Shown here: in pieces, positions 30,537-42,839 of the stretch | Layout: the number at the start of each line of letters is the position of its first letter | Numbering within the stretch: position 1 is the stretch's first letter | Assembly: GCA_027604005.1 (NCBI GenBank) | Contig: JADGJT010000107.1 | Location: 1,923-63,545 of the forward strand | DNA from: Dinochytrium kinnereticum | Lineage: Eukaryota; Chytridiomycota; Chytridiomycetes; Chytridiales; Chytridiaceae | Direction: 5' to 3' | DNA: 61,623 nt | Notes under the pieces: model-generated | What the model saw: the letters and a program-made list of their open reading frames with translations, nothing else | The model's database searches: none | Told to the model about the DNA's origin: nothing | Program-made: the position numbers and the translations under genes

Positions 30537-31626
30537 GGCGTGCTGTGTGGATGGATGGGTGGGTGTCGCTGGGGTGGAAGTCGCCTGAGGTCTCCTGCTC
30601 AACACAGGAAAGCAGCAACGCTGGATGATGATTTGAGTCTCGTCCAACAAACAAAAAATCGAAACTTTGTTCTCCCCTCAGCCTGCCTCACCCAAACACC
30701 CTCACCCCCTTCCTTCCCTGGCTGCCCCTTTGACGCATCGGCCGTGTGTGAGCTTACTGGCGCTGCGGGAGCGTTGCTGGACACCGATGCATGGTGCGCA
30801 GGATGCTGCCTTTGGTCTGGCCCAGCTTGCTTTGGCTGCGGTTCTTCATTGACTATGCCTCGCTCATTGCGTGCATATGCCGTTCAGCTGGATCTGTTTC
30901 ATGGTTTGTGGGTGGGCAGCAGAGAAGGAGCATAGAGCACATCGCTCTCAACTGGTGTGCGAGGACCATTGTGGTGGTTGAATTTTTATTCTACTTCTTT
31001 TCACCTGCTCTGGAGTCTGCCCGCCCGCCATCAACCAACCACGCCCCGACGTCAAGCAACGCAGTCCAGTGCCATGACCATCGTCTGCGTTCCTTCGTTG
31101 GCCCCTCACTGTTCCTCTCGTGTGCTTGCTGTTTTTCTTTGAACAAGGCTGCGCACACCTTCCCCACCCCAAAAATAAAAATAAAATAAAATGGAGGAAA
31201 AAGACACGCCCCAAAGACACCTTCCCTCCCACACCCCGCGCAACACGCAACCCGCTGTAACGAAACAACCATAATCGATACAAAGCTTGTGGACGATACC
31301 ATCTGGGGTAAAGTGCAGCAAAAACAAAAGAGATAAGAAAAAAAAAAAGAGGAAAGAGATAAGACGGGTATATCTTTTTGCAGCGAGGCAAAAAAAAAAA
31401 AAGGAAAAGAAAAAGAAGAAGAAAAAAAACTACAAAAGTAAACCCCCGTTCAAGCTGCGCAGACTACACATAAGCCAAGTCTCTCTAGCTATCCCATGCC
31501 CATAACATGTTCGCAAACCAAGTGTGTTTCCCCACCCCTTCTAGCCAAAAAAGAACATAAAATATCATGCAGCCGATCATGACATTGATCGCCAATTGGC
31601 ATTTTGAGAAAGAGTGCAAAAGGATT
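30537..31626. promoter_or_regulatory. Intergenic region upstream of the F-box/WD40 gene, downstream of FCP1
   Basis: About 1.1 kb. The part near 30540-31100 has mixed composition and probably holds the F-box gene promoter. The part from 31180 to 31440 is purine/A-rich (repeated AAAAGA runs) and suits the FCP1 3' region. Open frames here are short and show no recognisable similarity. Confidence 0.35.
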
Positions 31627-34600
31627 TTACTCAGTCCTGGGACGCGAAACACTACTTGAGTCTGATGCATCAAAGCTCTCAATCTCGTCATACGATCGCT
31701 TGTTTGAAATGGTAGGAGGTGGTGGTGGTGGACTACGAAAAAAATTGAATGAAAATAATAACAAAAAAACCGTGATTGTTCAGCATGCAAGAGTCAAGGA
31801 AAGCAACGACAAAAGAAGGGAAAAGGATACATAAAACATACCCAGACGCCTCGCCACCCTCTCCATCCAACTCCTCGTCAAGAAGCGCATCCCAATCAAC
31901 GCCAAACTCGTCATCTATAGCCTCATTTTTCTCCTCCCCCTCCTCCACAAAACTTCCTTGCTGAGCAGGCGGGACTCGCTTCGCAGGCGATTCCTCTTCC
32001 TGCTTTTTCCCTTCCCCGTCCTCCTCGTCATCCTCCTCATCTTCCTCGTCCGTCATAGCTTCATTAATCTCATCCATCATCAACCCCCAATCATCTTGTC
32101 CAAGCGTCTCAAAGATATCATCTGCAGCTTCGTCAAGATCGTCTTCATCTTTTTCATCTGCCTCCTTTTCGTCGCCCACGAGGATCATGGCGTCTGTTGT
32201 GAGATGTGGAGAGTCAGCATTTCTTTGAAAGGAGGATTCTGTGCTGGAAGGAGAGGAGAACGTGAAGGGGAAATCATCCCTGCCTGATTCTGGTTCACGT
32301 TCGAGGATGTAGTCTTGCTCGTTCATTCGTTCCCAGCGGAAGGCGGTGTGAAAAAGCCTTTTTTTTTCGTTTCGCATAAGGGCAACCAGTTAGAGGAGCA
32401 AAGATCTCCGAGTGAGTAGACAATTCTCACCATTGCGGACTGACGATATGAATGTTACGATACTGCTTCGCCTTGTTGACCTTTGCCGTTCCCGCCTTTC
32501 CACACAAAATATTTTTAATAAAAAAACTAGCCGGGCGAAAAATGCAAAACAGTAGAAGGAAACAACTTTGTCTCTAAATTACCTTGGCTGCAACTACGTG
32601 GGTCACCTCTCGATTGATCGAGTCCACACACACAGCACCCAGTGAGGTAGCAGTCCTCCAAGCCTCATGTCTACCGCGTCCGGCGTAAGAATAACCCCAA
32701 TCTGCACGACAAGAGAGCAAACAAAGAAAAATAAAAATCACCCACCTCCGAACATCCATCTCCTTCGGAATAACTCCACTAAAAACAATCTTCACCCCCT
32801 CCAAAATACCTTCTCTCATACCCTTCATGAGAACTCTCACATCCGCCTCCTCGCCCCTTCCAGCCCCCCCAGGAGAGGCATTCTGTCTCTCTAGGGCCTC
32901 ATAAAACCTTGCATGCACATCCGAAAGGACTCTCTCAACGTAAGTCAACTCTGCATCACTATCAACCAAAACGGGTCGTCGGCGTTGAGCGATGAGGGTT
33001 TTGGTGGATTTCACTTCAGTTGACTCCACAGAGGCTTGCCATGGCGTGGTAGGATCCGGAGGGGAGGTTGGAGGCGTTGAGAAAATGGTGGAGGTGGAGT
33101 TTGTTGAAACATCGGGAGTGGGCTTTTGCGGTAATGTAGAGGAGATGGATAACGCATGATCGACGATTTTAGATGGGTCGATGGAATCCGAGACGGTGAA
33201 ATCTTTTCCATTAAGAATATCAATGGACGAGGAGGTTGAAGAGTGAATCTCGGAATGAGAAACATGCGCACTAGAGTCACTCCCACTCCCAGCCTCCACA
33301 ACCAGCACGCGACTCACAATCGTAGTCTGAACGCGCACTTCCTCAATCTCCGCCTGCTCTTCCTGTCTATGAGCCAGAGGTCGCTCCTGAACTTGCTGCT
33401 CCAGCGCAACCTGTTGGACAGACGTCATCTCCTCCATGATCTTGCTAACCATGTCCTCCTCCGACCTAACTTCACTGGCATAATTCTCATCCAGCCCATT
33501 CTCAATATTCAGTGCTGTTGCTTTTACCTCCGAATCCAGTCCTGCGATGGGAGGTGGGGCGAGCTCCACACCATTGATTTCTGGGACCTTTTCAATAGAT
33601 GCAGATGACGGCGTTGAGGAGGGAATCTTCCCTGGTGCTTTTAGGGGTTCGTTTATATCACCGATTCCGATAAAAAAATCGTCTTGCAATGATGGGTAAG
33701 AATAACGTCAAGGCAAAAATAAACATAAGAAGTTTCCTCTTACATGGTCGAACTTGCACAAGATTCTGAGGCCATTGCCAAACGTCGCCTCGATCGTCAA
33801 CCACAACCACCATGGATTGGTCGCAAGGAAATAACCGTTGAATTCGCTTTATGTGGAAACCTTTAAAGAATTCAAGTCAGCACGGAGCAAGTACTACTAT
33901 TAGGATCAATCAAATTAAGAGGATACATACTCCCACTGTCATCTCGAGAGAGAATTCTATCCTGGAAATACTTTCCGTCGGGATCCAAGATATGGGCAAC
34001 TTCCTTTGCATAATTTTTCGTCCCCATTGTGTAAATGTGGAGTTCATAGATGGCATGCATGCGTTCCAGAAATTCCCTTGTTCCAGGTCTAATTACCGTT
34101 GCTTCAGCAAACTATGCGGACCCAAGGAAGTGGAGAAGAGGCTACTGGTAAATACCAACCTTAGCTTAATGTAGTAGATGACCGGGCTATCGGGTAAGCG
34201 AAAGTCATGCACATCCTGTCCTCGTGTCAAAGACTGCCTTGTAAAAGAAAAAAAGAAAGAATAACAACCTTAAGTGCTGTGTTGTTCGGGTTATCCTTGT
34301 CCTTCATCCATTCACCGACAGTAGGGTCAACCGTAGCATGGATTACAGTCTGGTCCAAATCTAAAATTAGCGAAAGCCTCTGTTCCGAAAGCAGGCGCTC
34401 CGCATTGTCTCTTTCCACCCTAGTCGCTTCCTGTAATTGCGAACCAACAAAAGAAACGAGCTGAGCAATGATGGCACACAATAAAGCAACCATCATGTCC
34501 CAGAGCATTCTTACCTGCAAGCTGACGGTTACCCCAAGCGAATCGTGGGTCATGGAGATGGGTGCTCGAGATACGTCCGAACCCATAAAATCCGCTCTGA

Positions 34601-35113
34601 CATGGAAAAGAGCGAATTCAGGCACTCGCCAGCACACACGCATTCAAAGAACAATTGAAGACGGGCCCACCCACATAGTTAAATCCTTCCCACATAGCGC
34701 ACAAAGTCCCCTAGCCTGAACACTATGGTCGCAAGGTTCGATGACACCAACAATCGGAGCCCTAATAACAGCCAGGCATGTTAAGCTCACCTGGCTTCTC
34801 TCCACCATCGCCTCAGACACAAAAAACAAAGTAATTACGTTGTCTTGACAGTATCCCCCACAGCCACCTTGATTGTATCAATGAAGCCCGCAAAGTTCGA
34901 CACCAACGCCCCCTTGACTCTCTTTGGCACCGTGCGCTCTGTTGAGATTTCTGGGTTGTCCCTGTTGCGAACACGGTAGCGATACAGCGAGAGGTACTCG
35001 TAGATGAGCAGCTCCTGTCCCTTGGCAATGCCGTCCTTTGGCCGTGCCTTCAGCTCGACGATGGTGGCTGGCAGGTGAGCCTGGACGATGCCCAAGTCAT
35101 GCCGGACCTCCAT
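31627..35113 (-). CDS. FCP1: RNA polymerase II C-terminal domain phosphatase (FCP1)
   Basis: Dephosphorylates the heptad tail of RNA polymerase II so that it can be reused. The first exon has a biotinyl-lipoyl-like N-terminal region (VKGALVSNFAGFIDTIKVAV), then VIEPCDHSVQARGLCALCGK as in FCP1. The FCPH catalytic motif is SLILDLDQTVIHATVDPTVG, with the acyl-phosphate Asp and second Asp of DxDxT, followed by YIKLRPG, MHAIYELHIYTMGTKNYAKE and VVVVDDRGDVWQWP. After a Ser/Glu-rich linker comes a BRCT domain (IVFSGVIPKEMDVRR, TATSLGAVCV, HVVAAKAGTAKVNKAKQYRN, IVSPQWFFTAFRWER). The acidic tail includes DEFGVDWDALLDEEL, a likely TFIIF-binding element. The last exon adds a poly-Pro run and ends PRTE at 31627. 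The order of domains is complete. Confidence 0.93.
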
Positions 35114-35528
35114 TAATATTTCCCAACAGGTTTTTCAAAGAAAACAATTTTTGCTCCCACAAACGACTGAGCGATTGGTTGCTGCTGCTGGCGACGCAGG
35201 AGTGGACAGGCGTGTGGGCATTGCATGCGTGCATGGGCAGGGAGGGAGAACGAAGGAAATGGGCTGCTTCCAGCGAGAAAGCCAGCGATAGGATCCACCG
35301 CTCGCAGGACCGCTCGCAGGGAGGAATGCGCGTGCGTTCAGTAGGTGACGGATGGACTGGATGCCATCACCAGCCCATCGCTGCTTGTCCGTCCATCAGC
35401 CGCTGCTTCCGCAAGTCCAGCACCAGGCACCTCCACTCCAAAGAGTCCAAAGACTGTCCGTCGCATGAGGAAGCCGCCCGAATTGTTCAAAAGTTTGTGA
35501 CAAATCTCAAGGGATCTGCAGGAAAACG
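35114..35528. promoter_or_regulatory. Divergent intergenic region FCP1 / RasGEF-PH gene
   Basis: 415 bp between outward-facing ATGs, so it must contain both promoters. GC content is higher than in most intergenic DNA of the window. A tandem CGCTCGCAGGACCGCTCGCAGG (two CGCTCGCAGG units) sits at about 35300-35321. Confidence 0.4.
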
Positions 35529-38500
35529 ATGCCATCTGCTGCTCCAGCGACGCCTCCGGCTGCACCAGCCCCGCTGGAGACGATGCCTGGACTCCCTGCG
35601 CCGTCTGCGGGCCGCAGCATCGAATCACCCGATGTCGACTTTGTTCCTCTCCATGCGTCTGTGGGCTCCGGAAGGCTTTTGGCCTCAGCCGTGCTGGCGA
35701 CTTCATTTCGAGAGCACCGCCGCCTGTCATTGTCCAACCCCGAGCTCCACCATCTCCATTCTTACACGATCGATTCACTCTCCGCGAGCCCATCTGCGAG
35801 GCAGTCTGTTAGTCTTTTGGCAAAAATACGAGGGGCCATGTCTGAAGCTGGCGACTTGTCGTCGGGAGAGGAGGAGGGGGAGGAGGCTGGGGAGGCGCAT
35901 GCAGGGGAAATAAGTATCGTTATCAGAGATGACGTCGTGAATGACCTTTTCCTGACTTTACCGGAGAGGAGTTTTGGGGGTGATTTGGAGAGTCCTACGG
36001 TTTATGATAAGCCTCTTCAGCTTGTCAGGAGGTTGGCTTTGGCCGATATCTCCACGTCACTTGTGCATCAGGAATCCAGCGATAATGAAGTAGGATTCCA
36101 TAATTGTTGTTATGCTAAGTTTATGTTTCGTCGTCAGCTCCTGCATGAACCTCGTCTGAATAGGAAGCTGTCACGAAGGGTATGCGGCTAGTTTTGTTCT
36201 CCTTTTTTTTAATAATTGTATGACCACAACACTTCCAGCTACTAACGCTTTTATCAAAAGGCGTCCAGTCCATCTGTTTTTGAGATGCCAGATCACAGCG
36301 ACGTGAGTTCAACTTGAACTTCATTTCATTCAAAAATGAACCATTTATCATGTTAAACAGGCTTTCGAAACTCGAGAAGCCAAGCAATCCCGTCGAGTAC
36401 GTCTCCGTAACTTCCAAGCAACGTTCTGACAGTTTTTTTTCAGCTTTCTGTTGCGAGTTCAACAAGAAACTCCATTTTCAATGAAATGCTCACTAAACTC
36501 GATGCTGACGACTCCGCCTCCTTTGCAAACTCGTCTTCTTGCTATAACTCCCACCAATCCATGCAGGGGCCTTTGTATTCTTCCAACCCGCAACTAAGGT
36601 GGTTTAATGAAACCACTCAATCCTCGCAGAACTCTATCCTTGCTAAAATTATGTCGGCTGGGAATTCCGGGCTTGCGCGGAGGAGAGTAGTGCGGGCGGT
36701 AAGGGATTAGTTGGTTGCTTGTTTTTTTTTTAAAAAAAAACAAAAAAAGTCTTATGCGCTTTCATATCTATTTTTACAGGGTGATACTCTCCGTTCTTCT
36801 AGCTTTCTCGTATTAGATGTGCCTCCCCGAGAGATTGCGGTGGGTTTGAAGCATGAAGTTAAATGTTTACTGCTGACATATTTTGCCTCTGCTTGAATTA
36901 TTCACCCAGGCTCAAATCACATTGATTGATGCAGAGTTATTCCGAAATATTCGACGAGAGGAGTTTGCATCGATGGAGTGGACGGGTCGAAACAAGCTCC
37001 AATCATCGCCAAATATAGTCCAGGCTACCAACTTCTTTAATCAGGTTCTAACCGAATTTATGCCAAGGTTAACTTTGTGAATTTAGATTGCGCTTTGGGT
37101 TTCCCAAGAAGTTCTAAACGCTTTTGATATCAAGCAACGGTGTCAGACCATTTCTCATTTTATAGCTGTGCTAAAGGTTTGTATTTCTACTGGTAAAGCC
37201 TTTTAACACCGCAAAAGGCATCGTTAGAGCTTCATAACTTTAATGGCGTTCGGAGTGTACTTGCTGGTCTTCAATCAACACCTGTTTACCGACTTGCTCG
37301 GACATGGGAGGTGAGTGCGTAATTTGCCTTCGCGATATGAATACCTGCCTTTTCCTTTACTTTCGATGAATTAGGTATTGCCAAAACGAGATAAAATTCT
37401 ATACGATCGGTTATCAGCGATTATGTCGACGGACAATAACAGTGAAGCGTATCGGAAAAAGCTCCCGCAAGTGAAACCTCCTTGTATTCCTTATCTTGGT
37501 GAGCTACCTTTTTTGATTTCTTGAATTGCGTTTAGCTCAATCCCATTTTCTTCTCAAATTATGGTTAGCATTAGTCAACTAACAAATGAAATGTGCAGGT
37601 ATCTTTCTGGGAGACTTAACGTATATATTTGAGGCATGGAGGGCAGTAAAGGGTGACGAAAGCCGGGTTTTGCAATGTATAGAACGAGAGGCTCAGGTGA
37701 CACGCGTTGTTTCTTCCTTTTATATATCTTTCCTCTCGATTTTTTAGGGTTGGAACTCTAATATTGACGATTTGACTCCAATACTTCAAAAACATTAAAA
37801 CAATAATAGATAGAGGCGTTACTGGACGAAATCGGGAAGTTGCAATCCACATGCATATACAACCTCGAAATAAGCGACGTCATTCAAACAGGCATCAGAG
37901 CACAATTCTACCCTTCTGAATCAATTAGCGCTTGGGAAAAAGACCAATACCAGTATGTTCCTGCTATTATTTTTTTTATTTATTTTGAGGTTGGTTCTCA
38001 CGATTCCTTATTTAACTCAATCAATAATAAAAAAAATAAAGAGCTTCCATTCTCCTAGAACCCCGAAAATCTCAAACTTCTGAACCTCGCAGCCGAAGCG
38101 CAACCGACGGCCCCTTTACAGGCTTTGACAGCTCAAAATTCCAGCTCCTGAAAGCAAACCTCACCCTTCGCATGCCAAAACTTCAACCATCCATTAAAGA
38201 AGAATCAACAGGAAATAACTTTCGTGGGAATATCGCTCTTCCATTTCGTGTCTCGGCGAAGGTTGGGAAGAAGAATGGCGGTGATGATGCTGGTGATGGT
38301 GTGAAGGCGCGTGGTCAGAAGGGTGACGGAAGAGGAAAGTCGCAGACGGATAAGTGTGATCAGCAAGGTGGGTTATCAAGAAATGGAAGCGGGTCAGCGA
38401 ATGCGAGTCAGTCGAATGATGGGCTGCGTGGAGTTGATGAGCGTGTGGTGATGCAAGCCGCGATTGGGGAGGTCAACAGAACGAACGCGTCGGAATCTGA

Positions 38501-39983
38501 TCTCTCCCGATCCTTTAGATCTGAGGATGAGTCCACCCTCATGTCTTCCAAAGATAGCACCAGCATCGATATAATATCGTCCAATTCACGCGTCTCTACC
38601 GGAGGTGTCCCAACATTTGGAAGCTCGCGGCGCAAAGAGAGGAAAATGAACCGACGAATGGATATCTCATCCGAAACCAGTCCAAGTGATGGAGATTTTA
38701 ACATTCCCTCATCCACTGACGGCGATCAATCACAATCCTCGTTCATTATGAACGACACGGATGGTGTGCTTTCGTCTTCCTTTCAATCTGCCGGCACGTT
38801 TGAGAGTTGCAAAGGCAAGGAATCTACTCTCTCCGCACCGAATGGTTCGTCAGGCCTACGTATATCGGTCGAGTTTCTTGATTTTGACGGGATTCATCGC
38901 ACTCTAAGCCCACTAGGAACGCAAGACGGTGACAATGTGCCGCCTTCCCGTGTACTGACGCGTGCCACTTCGGAAACAAACATCCCATCTGGACGGTCCA
39001 GCACCGCCGATAAAATCATGCAAGGCTATGTCTACATCAAGCATGAGACAATGGAAGATGGGTCTAGACCAACCCGTAGGCCATGGACACGGTGCACCGC
39101 GACACTTTACCCACGATGTCTTTGTTTGGACACTTCGAGAGTGAAGGCAAGAGATTCGGTGTTTCTCTGGCCTCGAACAGAAGAAAACAGTGCCATCTCT
39201 CTTTTCGGGCAGGACCACGCAGGTGCCAGTGGGCAGCAGCAGCAGCAAGGTGCGACGACCCCCTTTACGACAGCTTCCATACCGTCTATCCCGCCTGACA
39301 GCACGAAATCACGAAAAAGGTGGGCATTTTTTGGAGGAGGTAAGCCAGGGGAAGAAGGAGAAGAGAAACCTCGGCCTCGGTCTGTAGATTTTGGGCCTGA
39401 GGTGGGGCAGATAATTTCTTCAGGCCATTTTCATCGGGACGGAGGAGGTGGGAATATTTCCGCCGACTTTTTACCGGACGCTGAGTGTGGGCGGGAAACT
39501 ACCGCCACCTCTCCAAAACGAAGGTCTTGGCATTACACCAATGATGCGGGATTTGGATCTTTGGGAGGAACCTCTGAACGACCCTCTACTTCCATGAAAA
39601 ATGGAGAAGTCACCACCGTCACTGGATCTCAAACCCCGTCATCAAACCCAAACATCAGCAGTGGTCTTTTATCCCCAAACTCTGGCTCCATGGATTTTCT
39701 GCAAACGTTTTTCACACAGCCTTCCAAAAAATCACTCACCTTTATCGACCTCACCTTATGGACTACTGCGACGATGGCGGTTGATTATCAGCGTAGACCT
39801 AATGTGCTCAGAGTCATTTTTTTTGATTCGAAGGAAGCTGCGGCGGATGGTGTAAGGCCGGCGCGGTCGATTTTGATGAGACCGTTAGGCGACACAAGAG
39901 ATTCAGAGGTGGAGATGGAGGAATGGCGGAGGGCTTTTGACAGGGCTGTAGAAGAGTTGGATGAGGTTGTTGATGTCGCGTAG
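35529..39983 (+). CDS. Ras-family guanine nucleotide exchange factor with C-terminal PH domain (RalGPS-like layout)
   Basis: Predicted to load GTP on a Ras/Ral-type GTPase at a membrane. About ten exons. A roughly 420-residue N-terminal region (Pro/Ala-rich start, acidic GEEEGEEAG stretch, Ser-rich) is followed by a CDC25 catalytic domain at about 37030-37970. Its hallmarks are VLNAFDIKQRCQTISHFIAV, HNFNGVRSVLAGLQSTPVYR and PCIPYLGIFLGDLTYI. A long Ser/Gly-rich linker leads to a PH-like domain split by an insert: MQGYVYIKHE plus RRPWTRCTATLYPRCLCLDT, then the C-terminal helix EEWRRAFDRAVEELDEV. The RasGEF-linker-PH order matches animal RalGPS. An N-terminal REM domain was not recognised. A 48-bp stop-free intron lies at 36090-36137. 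Target GTPase is unknown. Confidence 0.8.
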
Positions 39984-40246
39984 AGGTTTATGGGTGTTCT
40001 TGTCCTGTTTGGGGAAAGTCTTCTTCGTGATATGTTGTTCTTATTTTGCAGACTTGCGCGTTTGGCGTCTCCGCAATTATTGGGATGCTTCCTCCCGCGT
40101 TTATTTATTTATTCTCATTCCGAATAAAGTGCTTTCAGGCATTATCAACTTGCACTCTTCTTATTGTTTTTTATCCCAGAGGCACATTATTGAAGTCTCT
40201 GACTGCGGAGAGAAATTTCAAGTTGGAATTTGCACTTTGACGAAAA
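39984..40246. promoter_or_regulatory. Intergenic region between the RasGEF-PH gene and SF3A1
   Basis: 263 bp, T-rich, with acceptor-like TTTTGCAG near 40050 and TTTATCCCAG near 40175. Read in three plus-strand frames it shows no SURP-like sequence, which matters for the truncated SF3A1 that follows. Confidence 0.5.
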
Positions 40247-42202
40247 ATGGCGACCAGCTCTGGCTTCAACGGCCTGAAAGGCATCAAGATCCGCACCGAC
40301 TACGTCGCGAAAGGTGTGTGAATGTCATACGCTGGTGCTTGAGGCGTGCTGTTTGGCGGTTGCTGCTGGCTCTCGTCTCTGCCTTGGCCGTCAGCCATGT
40401 GGATATGTTGTGGAATAACCCGACGACACCATTGATCAGAACCTGCCTTTTTTTCGCCCTCATCCTAGGCTCTATGCTCTAACATCTGAGTTTTACAAAT
40501 AGCCAAGCGAACTGTGAAGGCGGCCGTTGTCACGCAGATATGCCCAAGGTGTCGAAGGGCCATTCCAGGTTAGTCGTCTTTTCATCTGTCCGTTCTTGTT
40601 CAGAGTCTTCCATTGCTTGCTGTGGTGGGGCACTGTGCAGCGTTTGAATTCGCACACGGGACTTATTATCACCTCTTTTCGATATTGCAGCATCGGAAAT
40701 GGATGAGCATGTCCGCATTGAACTTCTGGACCCTAAATGGAGGGAGCAGAGGGATAGGGCTGCAGAGAACTCGGCAGGAACAAATCTCTTGTCCGATGAT
40801 ACTATTTCGGATAACTTGAGGCGTATCAGTGCGTATCGGTCTGATATTTTTGATGGAGATGAGACGTCTGCACAGGAGAAGGTTGGTTCCCAGTCCATAT
40901 CGATTTGCAAATGCTGTGCNNNNNNNNNNTTTATCGTTCGTTTATTTTTTATGTATTTTTTACTTTTTCACTGTCTATGTTTGTTACCACGTCAATTTGT
41001 TTTGCAAATTTCGGGGTTTATTTTACCCCCCCCCCCCCCCCTTTTTTCTGTTATCCAGGTGTCGCTTTTGAGACAAAAGGCTAAGGAGAAGGAGGATAAA
41101 ATTTGGGACGGTCATTCTACCACTATTGTTTCTGTGCAGCAGAAGGCTTTCACAGCGGGCATGGCTGAGCTTCAGGCTTCCATCCAAAGAAGGTTAAGGG
41201 AGGAGGAAGAGAAGGACAAGATTGGACCTCACGCACCCAAGGTCAGTGCAAGCAAATTTCCTTACTCTTCATGTATCTCACAGCACCTGCATCTCTTCTA
41301 TTTCTAGACGGGTGGCCCCACCGCAACCGTCGCAGGTTCCATGACTGTCCTCCCTCCAACCTTCATTCCTTTTGCAGGGGTCACCGCTCCCCCCGTTCAA
41401 TCCGCTCCAGCCCCACTACCTCTCCCTGTCTACCGCCCCCCCGCAGTCACACCTCTTCCACCTCCCAGCATGGCACCTCCGCCCCCACCTCCAAGATTGG
41501 TTCCCCCACCCGCTCCACCTGCGGGAGTCACGTTTGAGGCTAAACCGGTTATGAATGCTCAAAGACCGCCGCCTCCTCCCCCGCCTATAAGTAGGGGTCC
41601 ACCACCGCCTCCGATGATGGGGTCGGCGCCTCCCCCGCCGCCGCCTGTGGCGGGCATTGCGAGGACGGCATCGGTCGCGGAGATTGAGGATGAGGAGCCA
41701 GTTGCTAAGAGAGTTAAGATGGAGCCGCCGTTGCCTGGGTTTATTCCTGAGAGCCACTTTATGGGGATGGCAAAGGTGATTATATTCGTTCTTTGCATAA
41801 TTTTTTTACAGATTTCGCCTTGACAACCATTCATCTGGATCGTTTTTTAACATAAACTCCGCCCCCCCATTTTGTCAACAGGGTACTGTCTCTGTTCAGC
41901 TCCGCGTCCTTCCCAACCCTGCTATTTCGAAGCATGGTTGGAAAGTCCCTGACTCCCCGACCTCCCTCCTTCGTATACCCGGCATTCTACCTACACATCA
42001 TATCTCCGAAATCAAGGAGCTTATTGCATCCTTAACTCAATGGCCGGCTGCTCGCCAGAAGCTCACATTGGAGGAGAGAACTGGAAACGGATTTTACACG
42101 GGGAGACATGTGCTGAAGGATGGGTTGACGGCTGCTTATTATAATTTGGTTGCCGGGGATGTTTTGGAGTTGGCCTTGAAGGAGAGGGGTGGGAAGAAGT
42201 AG
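40247..42202 (+). CDS. SF3A1: Splicing factor 3A subunit 1 (SF3A1/Prp21), N-terminal SURP modules absent
   Basis: Subunit of the U2 snRNP SF3a complex. Six exons (40247-40313, 40503-40568, 40691-40881, 41059-41241, 41308-41775, 41882-42202) total exactly 1296 bp, giving 431 residues from a well-placed ATG (AAAAATGG). It starts MATSSGFNGLKGIKIRTDYV, then ICPRCRRAIPASEMDEHVRI plus ELLDPKWREQRDRA, the conserved middle of SF3A1. KIWDGHSTTIVSVQQ follows, then a proline-rich segment, KRVKMEPPLPGFIPE and a C-terminal ubiquitin-like domain (residues about 325-431) ending in Gly-Lys-rich sequence. The animal protein is near 790 residues with two SURP modules in its first 210; nothing like them is present here. 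A 10-N gap (40920-40929) lies inside intron 3 and does not explain the loss. Confidence 0.85.
40920..40929. other. Assembly gap (10 N) inside SF3A1 intron 3
   Basis: Ten N bases in the intron between the exons at 40691-40881 and 41059-41241. The flanking exons join in frame, so coding sequence is probably unaffected. Confidence 0.99.
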
Positions 42203-42839
42203 GACTGGTTTTTTATTATTTTATTTTTTGCGTCGATTAGAGGATGTTTCTGCTCATCTCCCGTGGATGCGAATTTGACTCTGTTTGTCGGTGCCGTAGT
42301 TAATACAACCTTTTTACCTGATTGCCTTTTCATTTGAATTTGTTTCTAAGTTTTTACACCATCGTGCTGCCTTGAGGATGGAGGGTCGATCTTCTACCTT
42401 ATTCATCTTTTTCTGTGGTTAATATTGCTAACTTTGGGGTTTTTAAGTCACTATGAAATGCTCATGATCAAGGTGATAAAGGGAAAACAAGGAGATGTTT
42501 TATGGCACCTTTTGCCAAAGTCGTCCTGGAAATAGGATAAGGACGGAAAGGAAATAATCTCGGCTCCTAAAGTTTGGACCTTGTAAAGTGATGTCCTTTT
42601 AATCGAATGATATTTCTTTTGGAAATAGACAATGCTGGTAGCAAGTGACTGAAAAGAAAAAAAGCTATGCCTGTATTACTGGTGAACTGGAAAAGTACAA
42701 TGCTCGTGATGAGAACAATTCAAATCTAGCGCAAAAACAAGGGAAACGCAATAGAAAGCGAACGTCGCTGAGTTATCAGCTACATATGCACAGAGAAATG
42801 AAGAAAGGAAAAAAAAGAATATCCAACCGCTTTTGATAA
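42203..42839. other. Convergent intergenic region after SF3A1
   Basis: 637 bp between SF3A1 (+) and the small His/Gln-rich ORF (-). AT-rich, with poly-A-like tracts around 42650-42820 and no recognisable coding sequence. Confidence 0.45.

Noticed and set aside
30791..31189. Plus-strand 132-residue open frame in the F-box/FCP1 spacer
   Set aside because: Composition is mixed with no domain-like motif and it overlaps other equally long frames on both strands.
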